Shown: positions 46,851 to 56,590, counted from the stretch's first letter. The stretch: 64,000 nt of DNA from Clostridium cylindrosporum DSM 605 (GCF_001047375.1 NZ_LFVU01000027.1:1-64000); one strand, 5' to 3'. Notes: generated from the sequence alone by a model not told the origin. Numbers and translations: made by a program.

Positions 46851-47325
46851 AAAAAAAGGATTTACTCTAATAGAACTTACAATAGCATTATCTATATTTA
46901 TCATACTCGCAATACCTATATCAAATGCGATAATTCAAAACATAAAATCTAATAAGATAGCTGACATGAAAAAAGACGAAGTTATGGCTATGAATTATGC
47001 TTATGAGAACCTAAGAGCTTTAGTGGAAAGTGGTTCTTTAGAAGTTGGAGAAGATACATATGAACTTGAATGTGAATACTTAGGAAAATTCACTAAATAT
47101 GTTTATGGTTATACTGTGAAAATCAATAAAGAAGATGAATTTACAACAAAAGCTGGAACAACATCTCCTATTGAGGATAATGCTAGTAATGAAAGTGGAT
47201 TAGAGTTTGAAAGTAGGATAGCCACTGTTTCACTTAACTTATATGAAGAAGTAGATGGAAAAAGGTCAGAAAACCCACTGAAAAGTGAGGAATATACTTT
47301 TAGAATTAAAGGCTCAATGCCCTAG
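46828..47325 (+). CDS. Prepilin-like protein (PilV/GspI-like)
   Basis: About 165 residues with a prepilin signal: MYMLKKDRKKG/FTLIELTIALSIFIILAIPIS and a +5 Glu. The start is uncertain: ATG 46828 (with GGGTGGTAGT upstream) or ATG 46834; both lie inside the 3' end of pilO. The soluble domain (~40-165) is acidic with one Cys. Size and position suggest a minor pilin that joins the tip complex with the downstream large protein. Confidence 0.82.
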   Translation: MYMLKKDRKKGFTLIELTIALSIFIILAIPISNAIIQNIKSNKIADMKKDEVMAMNYAYENLRALVESGSLEVGEDTYELECEYLGKFTKYVYGYTVKINKEDEFTTKAGTTSPIEDNASNESGLEFESRIATVSLNLYEEVDGKRSENPLKSEEYTFRIKGSMP

Positions 47326-47340
47326 AAAGGAAGGATAAGA

Positions 47341-50073
47341 ATGAAAAGAAAAAAGAAAAAAGGTTCAGCTGTTTTTATTGTTGTTATGCTTATGAGTGTT
47401 ATTCTTATTCTTTCCTTTAGCCTTATTCCATTAACATTAACAAGTGTAAAACAAAGCAATATGATATATGGAAGAAATAGGACCTATTATACGGGTGAGG
47501 GAACTATGGACAAGATGCTTCATTATATAGATGTATTTTCAGAAAGGGCAAGAATAAGTGCATATAGGGAATGCTTTACAGAAAAGGGAGAGCCTAATCT
47601 TAATAATATATATGTAAATAATATATATAGAGGATATAACCCAGGATTAGATGCAAATGGAGATCCAATTAAGCCTGCATTTGATTACGAGATATTTAAA
47701 CAGAAGTTAATAAACTACTACAAGCATGAGTTTAATATAAGAATTAACGCATTTTTTAATTCAAGCAAAAATGATGTTTTAAGTCTTGTTGAGGGAAGTG
47801 TTACTAGTAGAGAGCCAGGAGTTAAATGTTATACATGGAAAGAAGTAAAAGATGAAGCTGAGAAAGTTGGAGAAAGCAAAATTGAAGCACTTCAGGAAAT
47901 AACAGATGCAAGTAATGAATTCTATAGATTTAAGCCAACTTCTCAAGATGAAAATTATGTAAAAGAATTTAGTAATATAGAATATGAAAGCTCCAATTTA
48001 AGTAAGCTACCTAAGGTATCTAATGAGATAATATCAATGCCAAGCTATGAGGATTATATATATAAAAATCTTACCTTAAGAGAAACCTTTTACATTAAAT
48101 CTGTAGATGATAAACAAACAAAAACCTATGCATCTATAACCATAGATTTTGACCCTATTTCACGTGATAAGGCTATTATGAAAAAAGGAAATGAAATTAA
48201 AAAAAATGACGTACTAAACTACGGAGTAATAACAGAGGATAATCTAATAGCTGGAAGTAACCTAACTATAAATTCTGATGTTATAGTAGGGGGAGAGGGT
48301 AAGGAAGAGGAATTAGATGGTAGTAATATTATAGAATATGGTGGATTAATTTCAGGAATTGACGATAGTTTGTTTGAGAGAATTTCTAATAGTACTCCTA
48401 ATATGAGTGGAGTAGGTAAAGGGAATATAACTATCAAGGGAAATGCTTATGTAGGAGAATTAGACTCGAATGGAAATGTTCATGGAGGATTTATTGAAAC
48501 CGTAAATAATGGTTCTAAAATAAATATATTAGGAAATTCTTTTTCACACAGCATAATTACAAATGAAAGTTCTTCAGATGGAAATATAGAAATAGGCAAA
48601 AGTGCATTTGTAGCAGATAATGTAAGTGTAAATGGACAAAACAACAGTATTGATATAAAGGAGAATTTAATAGGTTTTGAAGATGGAGCAGATTTAACTA
48701 AGGGATATCTTTCTTCACCCTCTATAGTAATAAATAATCATAGGGAAGAAGAAGGTTTTAGGTTAAGTAAACTAAGCATTGGAAAGCAAGTAGCACTAGC
48801 TGGTGAAGGTTTTGTTGAAAATCTCATAGGAGAAGATGGTAGGCTTTTTAAAACCTTTGAAACAACAGCTATTTATCCTAACTATGTATCATACAGTAAT
48901 TATCTAAATACTAATCGTGAGTTTGATAATTATTACAAAGCCTATACATATAAAAGTGAGTCTAGTAATGAAGAAATAATACCTATTGATATGTTTGATA
49001 AGTATAGAGTACAAGAAGGAACAATAGATGATGAGGGGAATTCTATAGCACCTTTAGATGATCAAGCATTGTTTGGAATAAGGTTTATTCTTTCTTATCT
49101 TGTAGATTTTGAGAGTGAATTAAGCAATATATATGATATGGGGAAAAGTTCATTAACAGCTGAAAATATCAAAATAGATAATAAACTTGGTGATAAATTC
49201 CTAGGTAATATGGATTACCATAAGAAGGCAGTAGATAGTGTTAAAAATAGTGAATTGGATCTTCCAGAAACTACTAATATAGATAGTGTAGCAAATGAGG
49301 TTAACGGAGAAGGATTTTTAGATAGTGATGGAAACAGATCAAATGGTTTAAATATAAGTTATTTTAACTATATTATGTATGCAAGTGGAAAAATGTTTCT
49401 AACAAGAACTCCAGAAAAAACCTTATTAGATAGTGCAAGAATAGCTGTTAAAAAAGTTGATAGTAGTAGTGATATAGTAACTGCTACTCCTGAATATAGT
49501 GTAACAGATAATGAAGGAGCTTTTAATTCAACAGTATTTCCAGCTATAAAGGACACATTATCTAAAAGACTCAACTTAGAAGATGTGGTAAAATATAAAA
49601 CTCTTAAGGATACCTATGATAAAAAAGAAAAGTATTATAAAAATTTTAAAGATAAGAGGAGACTAGACAGGTGCTTTGATTGGGATAAAGTTAGTAGTGA
49701 TATAAATATTAGCAATGAAGATGTATTTATTAAAGTATCTAAGGGAGATATAATTTTAAATGGGGATGCTATAAATAATAAGAAGTATGTATTTATAGCA
49801 AGTGAAGGAGATGTTGTTATTAATACAACTTCAAATGTTAATATCAATGGATGTATATTCGCAAAGAAAAACCTTATAACTAAGGGAGAGGACATAACAA
49901 TTACTACTAATCTAAGTATAGCAAAAGAAATATCAAATTATAACCACAAAGAATTTCAAGAATTTTTAGCACCCTCACAGTATTTAATAGGAGAAAAAGA
50001 CACAGTTGCTGGAGTTACTAGAACAGTTAAAACTAACATTGACATAATTAACAAAAGACAGGTTTTAGATTAA
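47341..50073 (+). CDS. Large membrane-anchored pilus-associated protein
   Basis: A 910-residue protein. The N-terminus KRKKKKGSAVFIVVMLMSVILILSFSLIP has a basic stretch then a membrane helix (~9-33), like PilX/PilK-type tip subunits, but without the canonical Glu+5 motif. The body is Asn/Asp/Ser/Gly-rich. Central segments (GVITEDNLIAGSNLTINSDVIVGG, GNITIKGNAYVGELDSNGNVHGG, GNIEIGKSAFVADNVSVNGQ) repeat short strands as in polymer-forming or beta-helical surface proteins. A second such stretch lies near 805-870. It ends the pilus-gene set before the secreted PA14 protein. Its role as a pilus-tip or surface scaffold is inferred. Confidence 0.72.
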   Translation: MKRKKKKGSAVFIVVMLMSVILILSFSLIPLTLTSVKQSNMIYGRNRTYYTGEGTMDKMLHYIDVFSERARISAYRECFTEKGEPNLNNIYVNNIYRGYNPGLDANGDPIKPAFDYEIFKQKLINYYKHEFNIRINAFFNSSKNDVLSLVEGSVTSREPGVKCYTWKEVKDEAEKVGESKIEALQEITDASNEFYRFKPTSQDENYVKEFSNIEYESSNLSKLPKVSNEIISMPSYEDYIYKNLTLRETFYIKSVDDKQTKTYASITIDFDPISRDKAIMKKGNEIKKNDVLNYGVITEDNLIAGSNLTINSDVIVGGEGKEEELDGSNIIEYGGLISGIDDSLFERISNSTPNMSGVGKGNITIKGNAYVGELDSNGNVHGGFIETVNNGSKINILGNSFSHSIITNESSSDGNIEIGKSAFVADNVSVNGQNNSIDIKENLIGFEDGADLTKGYLSSPSIVINNHREEEGFRLSKLSIGKQVALAGEGFVENLIGEDGRLFKTFETTAIYPNYVSYSNYLNTNREFDNYYKAYTYKSESSNEEIIPIDMFDKYRVQEGTIDDEGNSIAPLDDQALFGIRFILSYLVDFESELSNIYDMGKSSLTAENIKIDNKLGDKFLGNMDYHKKAVDSVKNSELDLPETTNIDSVANEVNGEGFLDSDGNRSNGLNISYFNYIMYASGKMFLTRTPEKTLLDSARIAVKKVDSSSDIVTATPEYSVTDNEGAFNSTVFPAIKDTLSKRLNLEDVVKYKTLKDTYDKKEKYYKNFKDKRRLDRCFDWDKVSSDINISNEDVFIKVSKGDIILNGDAINNKKYVFIASEGDVVINTTSNVNINGCIFAKKNLITKGEDITITTNLSIAKEISNYNHKEFQEFLAPSQYLIGEKDTVAGVTRTVKTNIDIINKRQVLD

Positions 50074-50079
50074 ATTTGA

Positions 50080-50115
50080 ACTATTATTCTATAGGTGAAT
50101 AGGATAATAGTAATA
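50080..50115 (+). other. Hairpin before the PA14-domain gene
   Basis: ACTATTATTCTAT pairs with ATAGGATAATAGT (one G-T) around AGGTGA, in the 85-base gap. No T-tract of note follows, so partial attenuation or mRNA stabilisation is possible. Confidence 0.4.
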
Positions 50116-50158
50116 ATATTTATTTAAAACTTTAGAATTTTACAAGGAGGAGGTAACA

Positions 50159-52393
50159 ATGAAGGTAGTGGGTAAAAGACTTATATGTTTAACTTTGATT
50201 TTACAACTTCTAGTAGTAATGCTTATTTCCCACAGCAACATAGAGGTTAAGGCTGCAGATAATAAAGAGTCTATAATCAACATAAAAGTTTCGGATTCAA
50301 CTGGACTAAGGAGAGAATTTAACTATACAGATAGTAACCCTAATGATAAATTTAAGAATAATCCTGTTATTTTAAAAGGAAATGCATATGCCAATTTTAC
50401 AGTAAATTCAAATGAATATTACAAGTTTGAATATAAAATAGTAAATTCAACTAAAGGTAATGGTAATAACATAGTTAAGGATGATTGGAACGACAAAGAT
50501 TTAGATGACGAAGTTAATGAAAATAATGGCAGTAGTACAACTTCAACAAGTTGGAATGAAATTAAATTAAACGAACAAAAAGACATCAATACTGATGATG
50601 TAATGCTTGATAAAAAAGGATATTTAAAACATAAACCATATAATGTTAATCATCTTCCAACTATAACAAATCAAAAAGATTGGAATAACAGAAGTGTAGT
50701 ATATAAAAATCCCTATGCAGGTTCTTCAATTTTAAGTGCTTCTAAAGTTGATGCTAAGGATTATGGTAAAGTAGAAAAATATCTTGAAGGTGGTAATACT
50801 CAAACAAGGTTTGTAAATAATTCAATATTCTTAAATAATACAACTAATCAAAAAGTTTATTATACTAATAGTTCAAAAAAGTATGTAACTAATAATGTAA
50901 CTAAGTATTGGAGCCTAGTACGTGATGTATATCTTGGTAAGGATTATAAAGAGGCATCAAAAATATGGGGTTATATAAAGGTTGCTCAAACAGGAAATTA
51001 TAACTTTCAAAGCTTTGCAGATGATGGACTATACGCATATATAATGGTAAATGGTGAGCAGAAAGAAATAGTACCTAGATCAATGTTTAAGGTGCAGGGA
51101 AACACTGGATATACCTATAATAGCAATTTGTATTTAGATTCAGCTAAATATTACCCAATTTACATTGAATACTTTAACTGGGGTGGAGATGCTTCATTTC
51201 AGATGCAAATGAAAAATGATAATAGCTATAAGAGTTATGCACAGATTCCTAGTAACTGGTTTTATCCATCGAAGACCGATACTCCAGGGGAATATGCTGA
51301 AAGTGTTTTCGCTGGTACAGGTGGTGTACAAATGCCAACAAAGCCTGGTAGATATTATATAGCTTATAAAACATACCAAAAGAACAATGGTAATCAAACT
51401 GTTATTAAAACAGGAATAATGGGACCCTTTATAGTTGAATCAATTGTGAAGGCGAAGTTAGGTTTCTCTAGAACTATAATGACCTCAAATAATACAGAAG
51501 CTCTTTTAATAGATAATAAGTACAGATTAAAAGACAAAGATTTTAAAATAAAATATCAAATATCACCGATACCTATTCCAGCGGAGGAGCTATTTGAAAA
51601 TGTAAGCCAAGCACCAAATCAGTATGAAGTGAATATAACTGATCCACAACTTACAGTTATCCTTCCAGGTGGATTAAGTTATGGTAAACCAAGTGAAAAT
51701 GGTGCAATTGATGTAGAAGGTGGGAAAAAGTCTATTAATAGCTTAAGTATTGCTAAGATTCAATATGAGTTAGATAAGGCAAAGAGAGTATATAACCCAA
51801 TAACAGCTCCAGCTATATTTATCCATAGTATTAGAGCTGATAATTATGGTAGTTATGTATTAGACAGTGAAAGTAGTAAGATCACATATAAAGATACTGA
51901 TGGAGCAAATAGAGAAGTAAAGTTTGATACCCAAAATATATTAATAGAAGGCTCTACAAGTATAATTGAAAATGGATTATATGATGTAAATAAAAATAAA
52001 TTTATACAAGCAAACAATAAAACAAAATTAATAGCTTTAGTTCCAGTTAATTTTGCAGTGCATTTTAAGGCAAATTCCGCAACTCCCAAAATAAAAATTG
52101 AATCAAATGCTTCAAATTATTCATTTGATTTAATAAAATATGAGTTAAAAGGTGATGGAACATTAACTAAAACAGGAAATGTGGAAACAAGAAGAGAAAA
52201 TAAACTACCAATTGAAATCTATAAAGGTAATGGGTTTAATATTCAAAATAGTAAGGAATATTTAGTAGTATACAAGTTAAAACCTAATAAAGCACCTCAA
52301 AGTGGGGGAGTTCTTACAATAAGGTTGTCAGATGAATTAGGTAATTCAAATTCCATGGGTATAACTACGGTTAATCCACCTAACCTTAAATAA
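50159..52393 (+). CDS. Secreted protein with PA14-like region, putative adhesin
   Basis: A 744-residue exported protein. The signal peptide is ~1-32 (KRLICLTLILQLLVVMLISHSNIEVKA). A PA14-like beta-barrel lies about 255-375: KIWGYIKVAQTGNYNFQSFADDGLYAYIM, then YYPIYIEYFNWGGDASFQMQM, the typical G-x-Y-x-F-x-x-x-x-DDG pattern that often binds glycans. Further beta-rich parts to ~744 are unrecognised. It has no LPXTG, no membrane anchor at the C-terminus and no SLH repeats that I can see, so attachment may rely on the pilus. AAGGAGGAGG precedes the ATG. It shares direction with the pilus genes and closes the cluster with a terminator. Adhesin function is inferred. Confidence 0.78.
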   Translation: MKVVGKRLICLTLILQLLVVMLISHSNIEVKAADNKESIINIKVSDSTGLRREFNYTDSNPNDKFKNNPVILKGNAYANFTVNSNEYYKFEYKIVNSTKGNGNNIVKDDWNDKDLDDEVNENNGSSTTSTSWNEIKLNEQKDINTDDVMLDKKGYLKHKPYNVNHLPTITNQKDWNNRSVVYKNPYAGSSILSASKVDAKDYGKVEKYLEGGNTQTRFVNNSIFLNNTTNQKVYYTNSSKKYVTNNVTKYWSLVRDVYLGKDYKEASKIWGYIKVAQTGNYNFQSFADDGLYAYIMVNGEQKEIVPRSMFKVQGNTGYTYNSNLYLDSAKYYPIYIEYFNWGGDASFQMQMKNDNSYKSYAQIPSNWFYPSKTDTPGEYAESVFAGTGGVQMPTKPGRYYIAYKTYQKNNGNQTVIKTGIMGPFIVESIVKAKLGFSRTIMTSNNTEALLIDNKYRLKDKDFKIKYQISPIPIPAEELFENVSQAPNQYEVNITDPQLTVILPGGLSYGKPSENGAIDVEGGKKSINSLSIAKIQYELDKAKRVYNPITAPAIFIHSIRADNYGSYVLDSESSKITYKDTDGANREVKFDTQNILIEGSTSIIENGLYDVNKNKFIQANNKTKLIALVPVNFAVHFKANSATPKIKIESNASNYSFDLIKYELKGDGTLTKTGNVETRRENKLPIEIYKGNGFNIQNSKEYLVVYKLKPNKAPQSGGVLTIRLSDELGNSNSMGITTVNPPNLK

Positions 52394-52396
52394 TAA

Positions 52397-52440
52397 ACAT
52401 CCTTCTCTAAACATAATTAGAGAAGGATGTTTTCTATTTT
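52397..52440. terminator. Bidirectional terminator at the end of the pilus cluster
   Basis: ACATCCTTCTCT AAACATAATT AGAGAAGGATGT with a T-rich side downstream and A-rich side upstream; it serves the convergent alpha/beta-hydrolase gene too. Confidence 0.85.
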
Positions 52441-53398
52441 AAAGTTCTCTACTAAGAAATTCTATTGCTTTAACATTAAAGTCGTATGCGTATTCCTCCT
52501 GAGGATATTCACCACAGTTTTCAAACACATGGTAGTTAAGTGATGGGTTAACATCCAAAAATGTCTTTAGATTATCTATAGGGTTAGTTGTAGAGTTAGC
52601 ACCCCAGATAACGTAAAGTGGAGTTTCAAGATTAGCAAGTGCCTCTGATATTGGTTGATTTAAGTAACCACCTATTAAGGATGCAGGTGCGTACTTAGAA
52701 AGGTCACCATCTTGTTTTGCACTATTTGCATAGTGGTTAACTACATAGCTTGAAGCTATGTCTTTGTTATGGTATATTTTTTCCTTCATAAACCCTGATA
52801 AACTAGGCTTTGATGAAAGTATGTTATATACAAATGAACCTACTATAGGAATGTTAAATGCTTTAGTTGTAACTTTTCCAAGACTGCCTGGAATATCTGA
52901 CTTGTGGAATATCCCAGTAGGAGAGATTGCAATTATTCTATCAAATGTTCCTGGGTCATCATGCTCTACTTGTATTGCATAGGCAGAGGAAAGGCTTGAT
53001 GATATACATGAGCATTTTTTGCCTATTACCTCATCTACAAAGTTTTTTATAACATAGGTATATACTTCAGATGTATATGTTAATGGTCTTTTTTCTGATC
53101 TTCCGAATCCAGGTAAATCTATTGCATAAACAGTAAAGTTATTTGCTAATTCTTCAAAGTTATTTCTCCATAGAAAAGAAGAAGAACCAACACTTGTATC
53201 ATGAACTAATAATAAACTAGGACCGAATCCCTTCTTTGTATAGAATACTTTTCCGAAAACCGTATCATGATATCCTGTTTCACCGCTTAATGTATTTTCA
53301 AGTTTTTTAACTTTTGCATATGTAATTCTGTTGTAAACTTCCATAGATGCACAAGCAGCACCTAATACAGCCAAACCTTTTAGTAGCTTTTTTTTCAT
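52439..53398 (-). CDS. Alpha/beta-hydrolase-fold protein with degenerate active site
   Basis: A 319-residue alpha/beta-hydrolase with an N-terminal hydrophobic anchor (LLKGLAVLGAACASMEV, ~5-21). Fold marks are clear: GPSLLLVHDTSVGSSSFLWR (oxyanion strand, ~59-78) and VYAIDLPGFGRSEK (~90-103). The nucleophile elbow reads ISSSLSS (Ser135) instead of GxSxG. The usual acid position after WG (265-266) reads ANSTTNP with no Asp, and the usual GH near the end reads CGE (295-297) with no His. The catalytic triad therefore looks lost or moved. I start at ATG 53398 with GAGGTGA upstream on the minus strand. A structural or binding role is possible. Confidence 0.8.
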   Translation of the reverse strand: MKKKLLKGLAVLGAACASMEVYNRITYAKVKKLENTLSGETGYHDTVFGKVFYTKKGFGPSLLLVHDTSVGSSSFLWRNNFEELANNFTVYAIDLPGFGRSEKRPLTYTSEVYTYVIKNFVDEVIGKKCSCISSSLSSAYAIQVEHDDPGTFDRIIAISPTGIFHKSDIPGSLGKVTTKAFNIPIVGSFVYNILSSKPSLSGFMKEKIYHNKDIASSYVVNHYANSAKQDGDLSKYAPASLIGGYLNQPISEALANLETPLYVIWGANSTTNPIDNLKTFLDVNPSLNYHVFENCGEYPQEEYAYDFNVKAIEFLSREL

Positions 53399-53595
53399 AT
53401 AATTCACCTCACGAAAATAATGAGTTTAAATTACCAACATTGGTATTTTATTAATTATAACACTTATAGGGAGATTTTTGAATTTGAAAGTTTTAAGTTA
53501 TATGTTACATTTTAATATTGTGAAAATTATTTGTATAATATACACAATGATTAAAAAATAATAAAGTTAGAATAAAACATTTTGGGGGGATATAG

Positions 53596-54864
53596 GTGAA
53601 GCCACTTGCAGACAGAATAAGACCAGAGAGAATTTCGGAAGTCTTTGGCCAAAAGCATATACTAGGAAAAAATAAGGTTCTTAGTAGGATGCTTGAGTAT
53701 GGAAATGTTATGAATATGATTTTTTATGGCCCTCCTGGTACCGGGAAAACAACAGTTGCAAATATAGCAGCAAAAGTTTCAGATAAAAAGTTTTATAAGC
53801 TAAATGCTACCAATGCCTCTCTTGCAGACATTAAAAATATTATAAATGATATTGATAGATTAGATTCTTCAAAGGGAATACTTCTATATCTTGATGAAAT
53901 TCAAAACTTTAATAAAAAGCAGCAACAGTCTCTATTAGAATTTATAGAAAATGGGAAGATTACTTTAATTGCAAGTACAACTGAAAATCCATTCTTTTAC
54001 ATATATAATGCTATTTTAAGTAGATGTTCTATATTTCAATTTAAACCCTTAAGTAATAAGGATATTGTAGAGGGACTAGATAGGGCACTTAATATACTTA
54101 GGGGTGACTACAATGAAAAGGCTATTTCTATATCAGAGGGGGTTTTTGAATTAATTGCTTCACTAAGTGGTGGCGATATGAGAAAAGCTATAGGCAATCT
54201 GGAGTTAATTGTTACATCCTATTCAGATTTAGATGAAATAATAATAGACGAGGAAGTTGTTAAGAATTCCATAACAGAAAAGTCTGTATCATTTAATGCT
54301 ACAGGAGATGAACACTACAATCTTCTTAGTGCATTTCAAAAATCAATTAGAGGAAGTGACCCAGATGCAGCTATTGTTTACCTTGCAATGCTTATAAAGA
54401 CAGGAGATATTATGTCTATATGCAGAAGACTTTTAGTTATAGCAAGCGAAGATATAGGTCTTGCATATCCTCAGGCTATAGTAATAGTTAAGGCATGTGT
54501 TGATTCTGCACTTCAAATAGGTTTTCCTGAGGCTAGGATTCCACTATCTGAGGCAACATTACTTCTTGCAACAAGTCCAAAGTCAAACACTGCATATATG
54601 GCTATTTCAAAGGCAATAAAAGATATTGAAAGTAATGATATAGGTGAAATACCCTCTTATCTTAAGGATGGTCATTATGTAGGTTCAGATAGGTTAAATA
54701 AAGTAAAGCTTTATAAGTATCCACATGATTATAATAATAGTTATGTGGAACAAACATATATGCCAAGTGGTCTAAAGGGTAAAAAATACTATAATTATGG
54801 CAATAATAAAATGGAAGAGGCGACCAAATTATACTGGAATAAAGTCTTAGGGAAAAATATTTAA
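53596..54864 (+). CDS. rarA: Replication-associated recombination protein RarA (MgsA)
   Basis: A 422-residue AAA+ clamp-loader-like ATPase that acts at stalled forks. LADRIRPERISEVFGQKHIL, Walker A YGPPGTGKTT (~50-59), Walker B LYLDEIQNFNKKQQQSLLEFIE, and the C-terminal tetramerisation domain with EDIGLAYPQAI and FPEARIPLSEATLLLATSPKS are present. The start is GTG 53596 after GGGGGG. It is followed after about 100 bases by iscR, with its own promoter. Confidence 0.95.
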   Translation: MKPLADRIRPERISEVFGQKHILGKNKVLSRMLEYGNVMNMIFYGPPGTGKTTVANIAAKVSDKKFYKLNATNASLADIKNIINDIDRLDSSKGILLYLDEIQNFNKKQQQSLLEFIENGKITLIASTTENPFFYIYNAILSRCSIFQFKPLSNKDIVEGLDRALNILRGDYNEKAISISEGVFELIASLSGGDMRKAIGNLELIVTSYSDLDEIIIDEEVVKNSITEKSVSFNATGDEHYNLLSAFQKSIRGSDPDAAIVYLAMLIKTGDIMSICRRLLVIASEDIGLAYPQAIVIVKACVDSALQIGFPEARIPLSEATLLLATSPKSNTAYMAISKAIKDIESNDIGEIPSYLKDGHYVGSDRLNKVKLYKYPHDYNNSYVEQTYMPSGLKGKKYYNYGNNKMEEATKLYWNKVLGKNI

Positions 54865-54882
54865 ATAATTCATATATTAAAG

Positions 54883-54911
54883 TTGACAGTTTTTCTCGGA
54901 TATGATAATCT
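54883..54911 (+). promoter_or_regulatory. Promoter of iscR-iscS-iscU
   Basis: TTGACA (54883-54888), 17 bases, TAATCT (54906-54911); an alternative TATGAT overlaps with poor spacing. CTCGGA-type repeats (54895-54900 and 54942-54947) flank the start and could be regulator contacts; I could not confirm a known IscR operator. Confidence 0.5.
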
Positions 54912-54961
54912 TTAATCATAAAATAATTCGCACTTAATCACTCGGAATTGGAGTTGAGTAA

Positions 54962-55402
54962 ATGAAGTTATCTACAAAGGGAAGATACGGTGTTAAGGCT
55001 ATGTTTGAACTAGCACTTCACTATGGACTTGACCCTGTTTCAATAAAAACAATTGCAGAAAGACAAAATATTTCAGATTATTATTTAGAACAGCTTTTCT
55101 CAGGACTAAGAAAAGCGGGACTTATTAAGAGTATTAGGGGAGCTCAAGGAGGGTATATTTTATCTAGAGATCCAAAGGATATTTCGGTTGCAGATATACT
55201 TAATGTTCTTGAGGGACCTATTGAAATTTCAGAATGTATACTTGATGATGAATCACACTCATGTAATAGAGCAGGCTGTTGTGCTACAAGACTGCTATGG
55301 AGAAAGATTAGTGATAGTGTTAATAGTGTTATCGACACAACTACCCTACAAGACATGGTTGAAGACTATAAAAACATGATTGCTTCTAAAAAAGGAGAAT
55401 AG
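54962..55402 (+). CDS. iscR: Rrf2/IscR-family Fe-S regulator
   Basis: A 146-residue Rrf2-type winged-helix regulator. MKLSTKGRYGVKAMFELALHYG, then NISDYYLEQLFSGLRKAGLIKSIRGAQGGY is the DNA-binding unit. The Fe-S ligand set is C92, C101 and C106/C107 in SECILDDESHSCNRAGCC, consistent with an IscR-type [2Fe-2S] sensor. It is directly upstream of iscS (spacing two bases) and iscU, which it likely controls together with itself. It lies after rarA, a common clostridial order. GGAGTTGAGTAAATG supplies the site. Confidence 0.92.
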   Translation: MKLSTKGRYGVKAMFELALHYGLDPVSIKTIAERQNISDYYLEQLFSGLRKAGLIKSIRGAQGGYILSRDPKDISVADILNVLEGPIEISECILDDESHSCNRAGCCATRLLWRKISDSVNSVIDTTTLQDMVEDYKNMIASKKGE

Positions 55403-55404
55403 CT

Positions 55405-56589
55405 ATGGATAAAAAAATAGTGTACTTAGATCATTCAGCAACAACATACGTAAAGAAGGAAGTACTAGATGATATGCTACCATATTTTACTGAGAACTTT
55501 GGTAATCCTTCATCTTTATACTCAATATCTAGAAAAACAAAATCAGCAATTGATACATCAAGAGAGAAAGTAGCAAAGGCACTAGGTGCTAAGAAGGAAG
55601 AAATATACTTTACAGCAGGTGGATCAGAGGCTGATAACTGGGCTCTTAAGGGAGTAGCCTTTGCAAATAAGAATAAAGGAAATCACATAATAACTACGAA
55701 TATAGAACACCCAGCGATACTTAATACATGTAAATATTTAGAGAAGCAAGGCTTTGAGGTAACATACCTAGGGGTTAATGAAGAGGGTTTAATCAGCCTT
55801 GAAGAACTTAAAAATTCTATTAAAGATACTACTATATTAATTTCAATAATGCTTGCTAATAATGAAATAGGGACTATTCAACCTATAAGTGAAATTGGAA
55901 AGATAGCAAAGGAAAGTGGAGTTATATTCCATACTGATGCTGTTCAAGCAGTTGGACATGTAGATATAAATGTAGATGAGATGAATGTAGACCTTTTATC
56001 AATTGCAGCTCATAAATTCTATGGACCTAAGGGAATTGGGGCTCTTTATATAAGAAAAGGTATAAAAATAGATAATATAATCCATGGTGGAGGACAAGAA
56101 AGAAAGAAAAGAGCAGGAACTGAAAATATTCCAGCTGTTGTAGGTATAGGACGTGCAATAGAGCTTGCAACTGAAAACATGGATGAAAAGAACAAGGAAA
56201 TAGCATCAAAGAGAGATAGATTACTTAATGGAATAGTTGCTAAGATTCCATACACTAAGGTTAATGGAAGCTTAGAAAGTAGACTTCCAAATAACCTAAA
56301 CGTTAGCTTCCACTTTATCGAAGGAGAAGGATTGTTACTTCTTTTAGATCAAGCAGGTATATGTGCATCAACAGGAAGTGCATGTTCATCAGGATCACTT
56401 GATCCATCACATGTATTGCTTGCAATAGGACTTCCACATGAAATTGCACATGGTTCACTTAGACTGTCACTTGGAGAAGCGACTACAGACGAAGAAATAG
56501 ATTATGTACTTGATGTACTGCCTAAGATAGTACAAAGATTAAGAGATATGTCACCTTTATATAGTAAAGCAATGGGGGAGGTAAAATAG
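55405..56589 (+). CDS. iscS: Cysteine desulfurase IscS/NifS
   Basis: A 394-residue class V PLP enzyme that takes sulfur from cysteine. DHSATTYVKKEVLDDM opens the protein, the PLP lysine is in SIAAHKFYGPKGIGAL (~201-216), and the persulfide Cys is in STGSACSSGSLDPSHVL (~324-340), an IscS-type mobile loop. Next comes its scaffold iscU after a single base, so the two are made together. The typical downstream mnmA (tRNA thiolase) is not present here. Confidence 0.95.
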   Translation: MDKKIVYLDHSATTYVKKEVLDDMLPYFTENFGNPSSLYSISRKTKSAIDTSREKVAKALGAKKEEIYFTAGGSEADNWALKGVAFANKNKGNHIITTNIEHPAILNTCKYLEKQGFEVTYLGVNEEGLISLEELKNSIKDTTILISIMLANNEIGTIQPISEIGKIAKESGVIFHTDAVQAVGHVDINVDEMNVDLLSIAAHKFYGPKGIGALYIRKGIKIDNIIHGGGQERKKRAGTENIPAVVGIGRAIELATENMDEKNKEIASKRDRLLNGIVAKIPYTKVNGSLESRLPNNLNVSFHFIEGEGLLLLLDQAGICASTGSACSSGSLDPSHVLLAIGLPHEIAHGSLRLSLGEATTDEEIDYVLDVLPKIVQRLRDMSPLYSKAMGEVK

Positions 56590-56590
56590 T

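Noticed and set aside
54880-54961. IscR operator in the iscR leader
   Set aside because: CTCGGA repeats are visible but do not match a palindrome that I can name with confidence.
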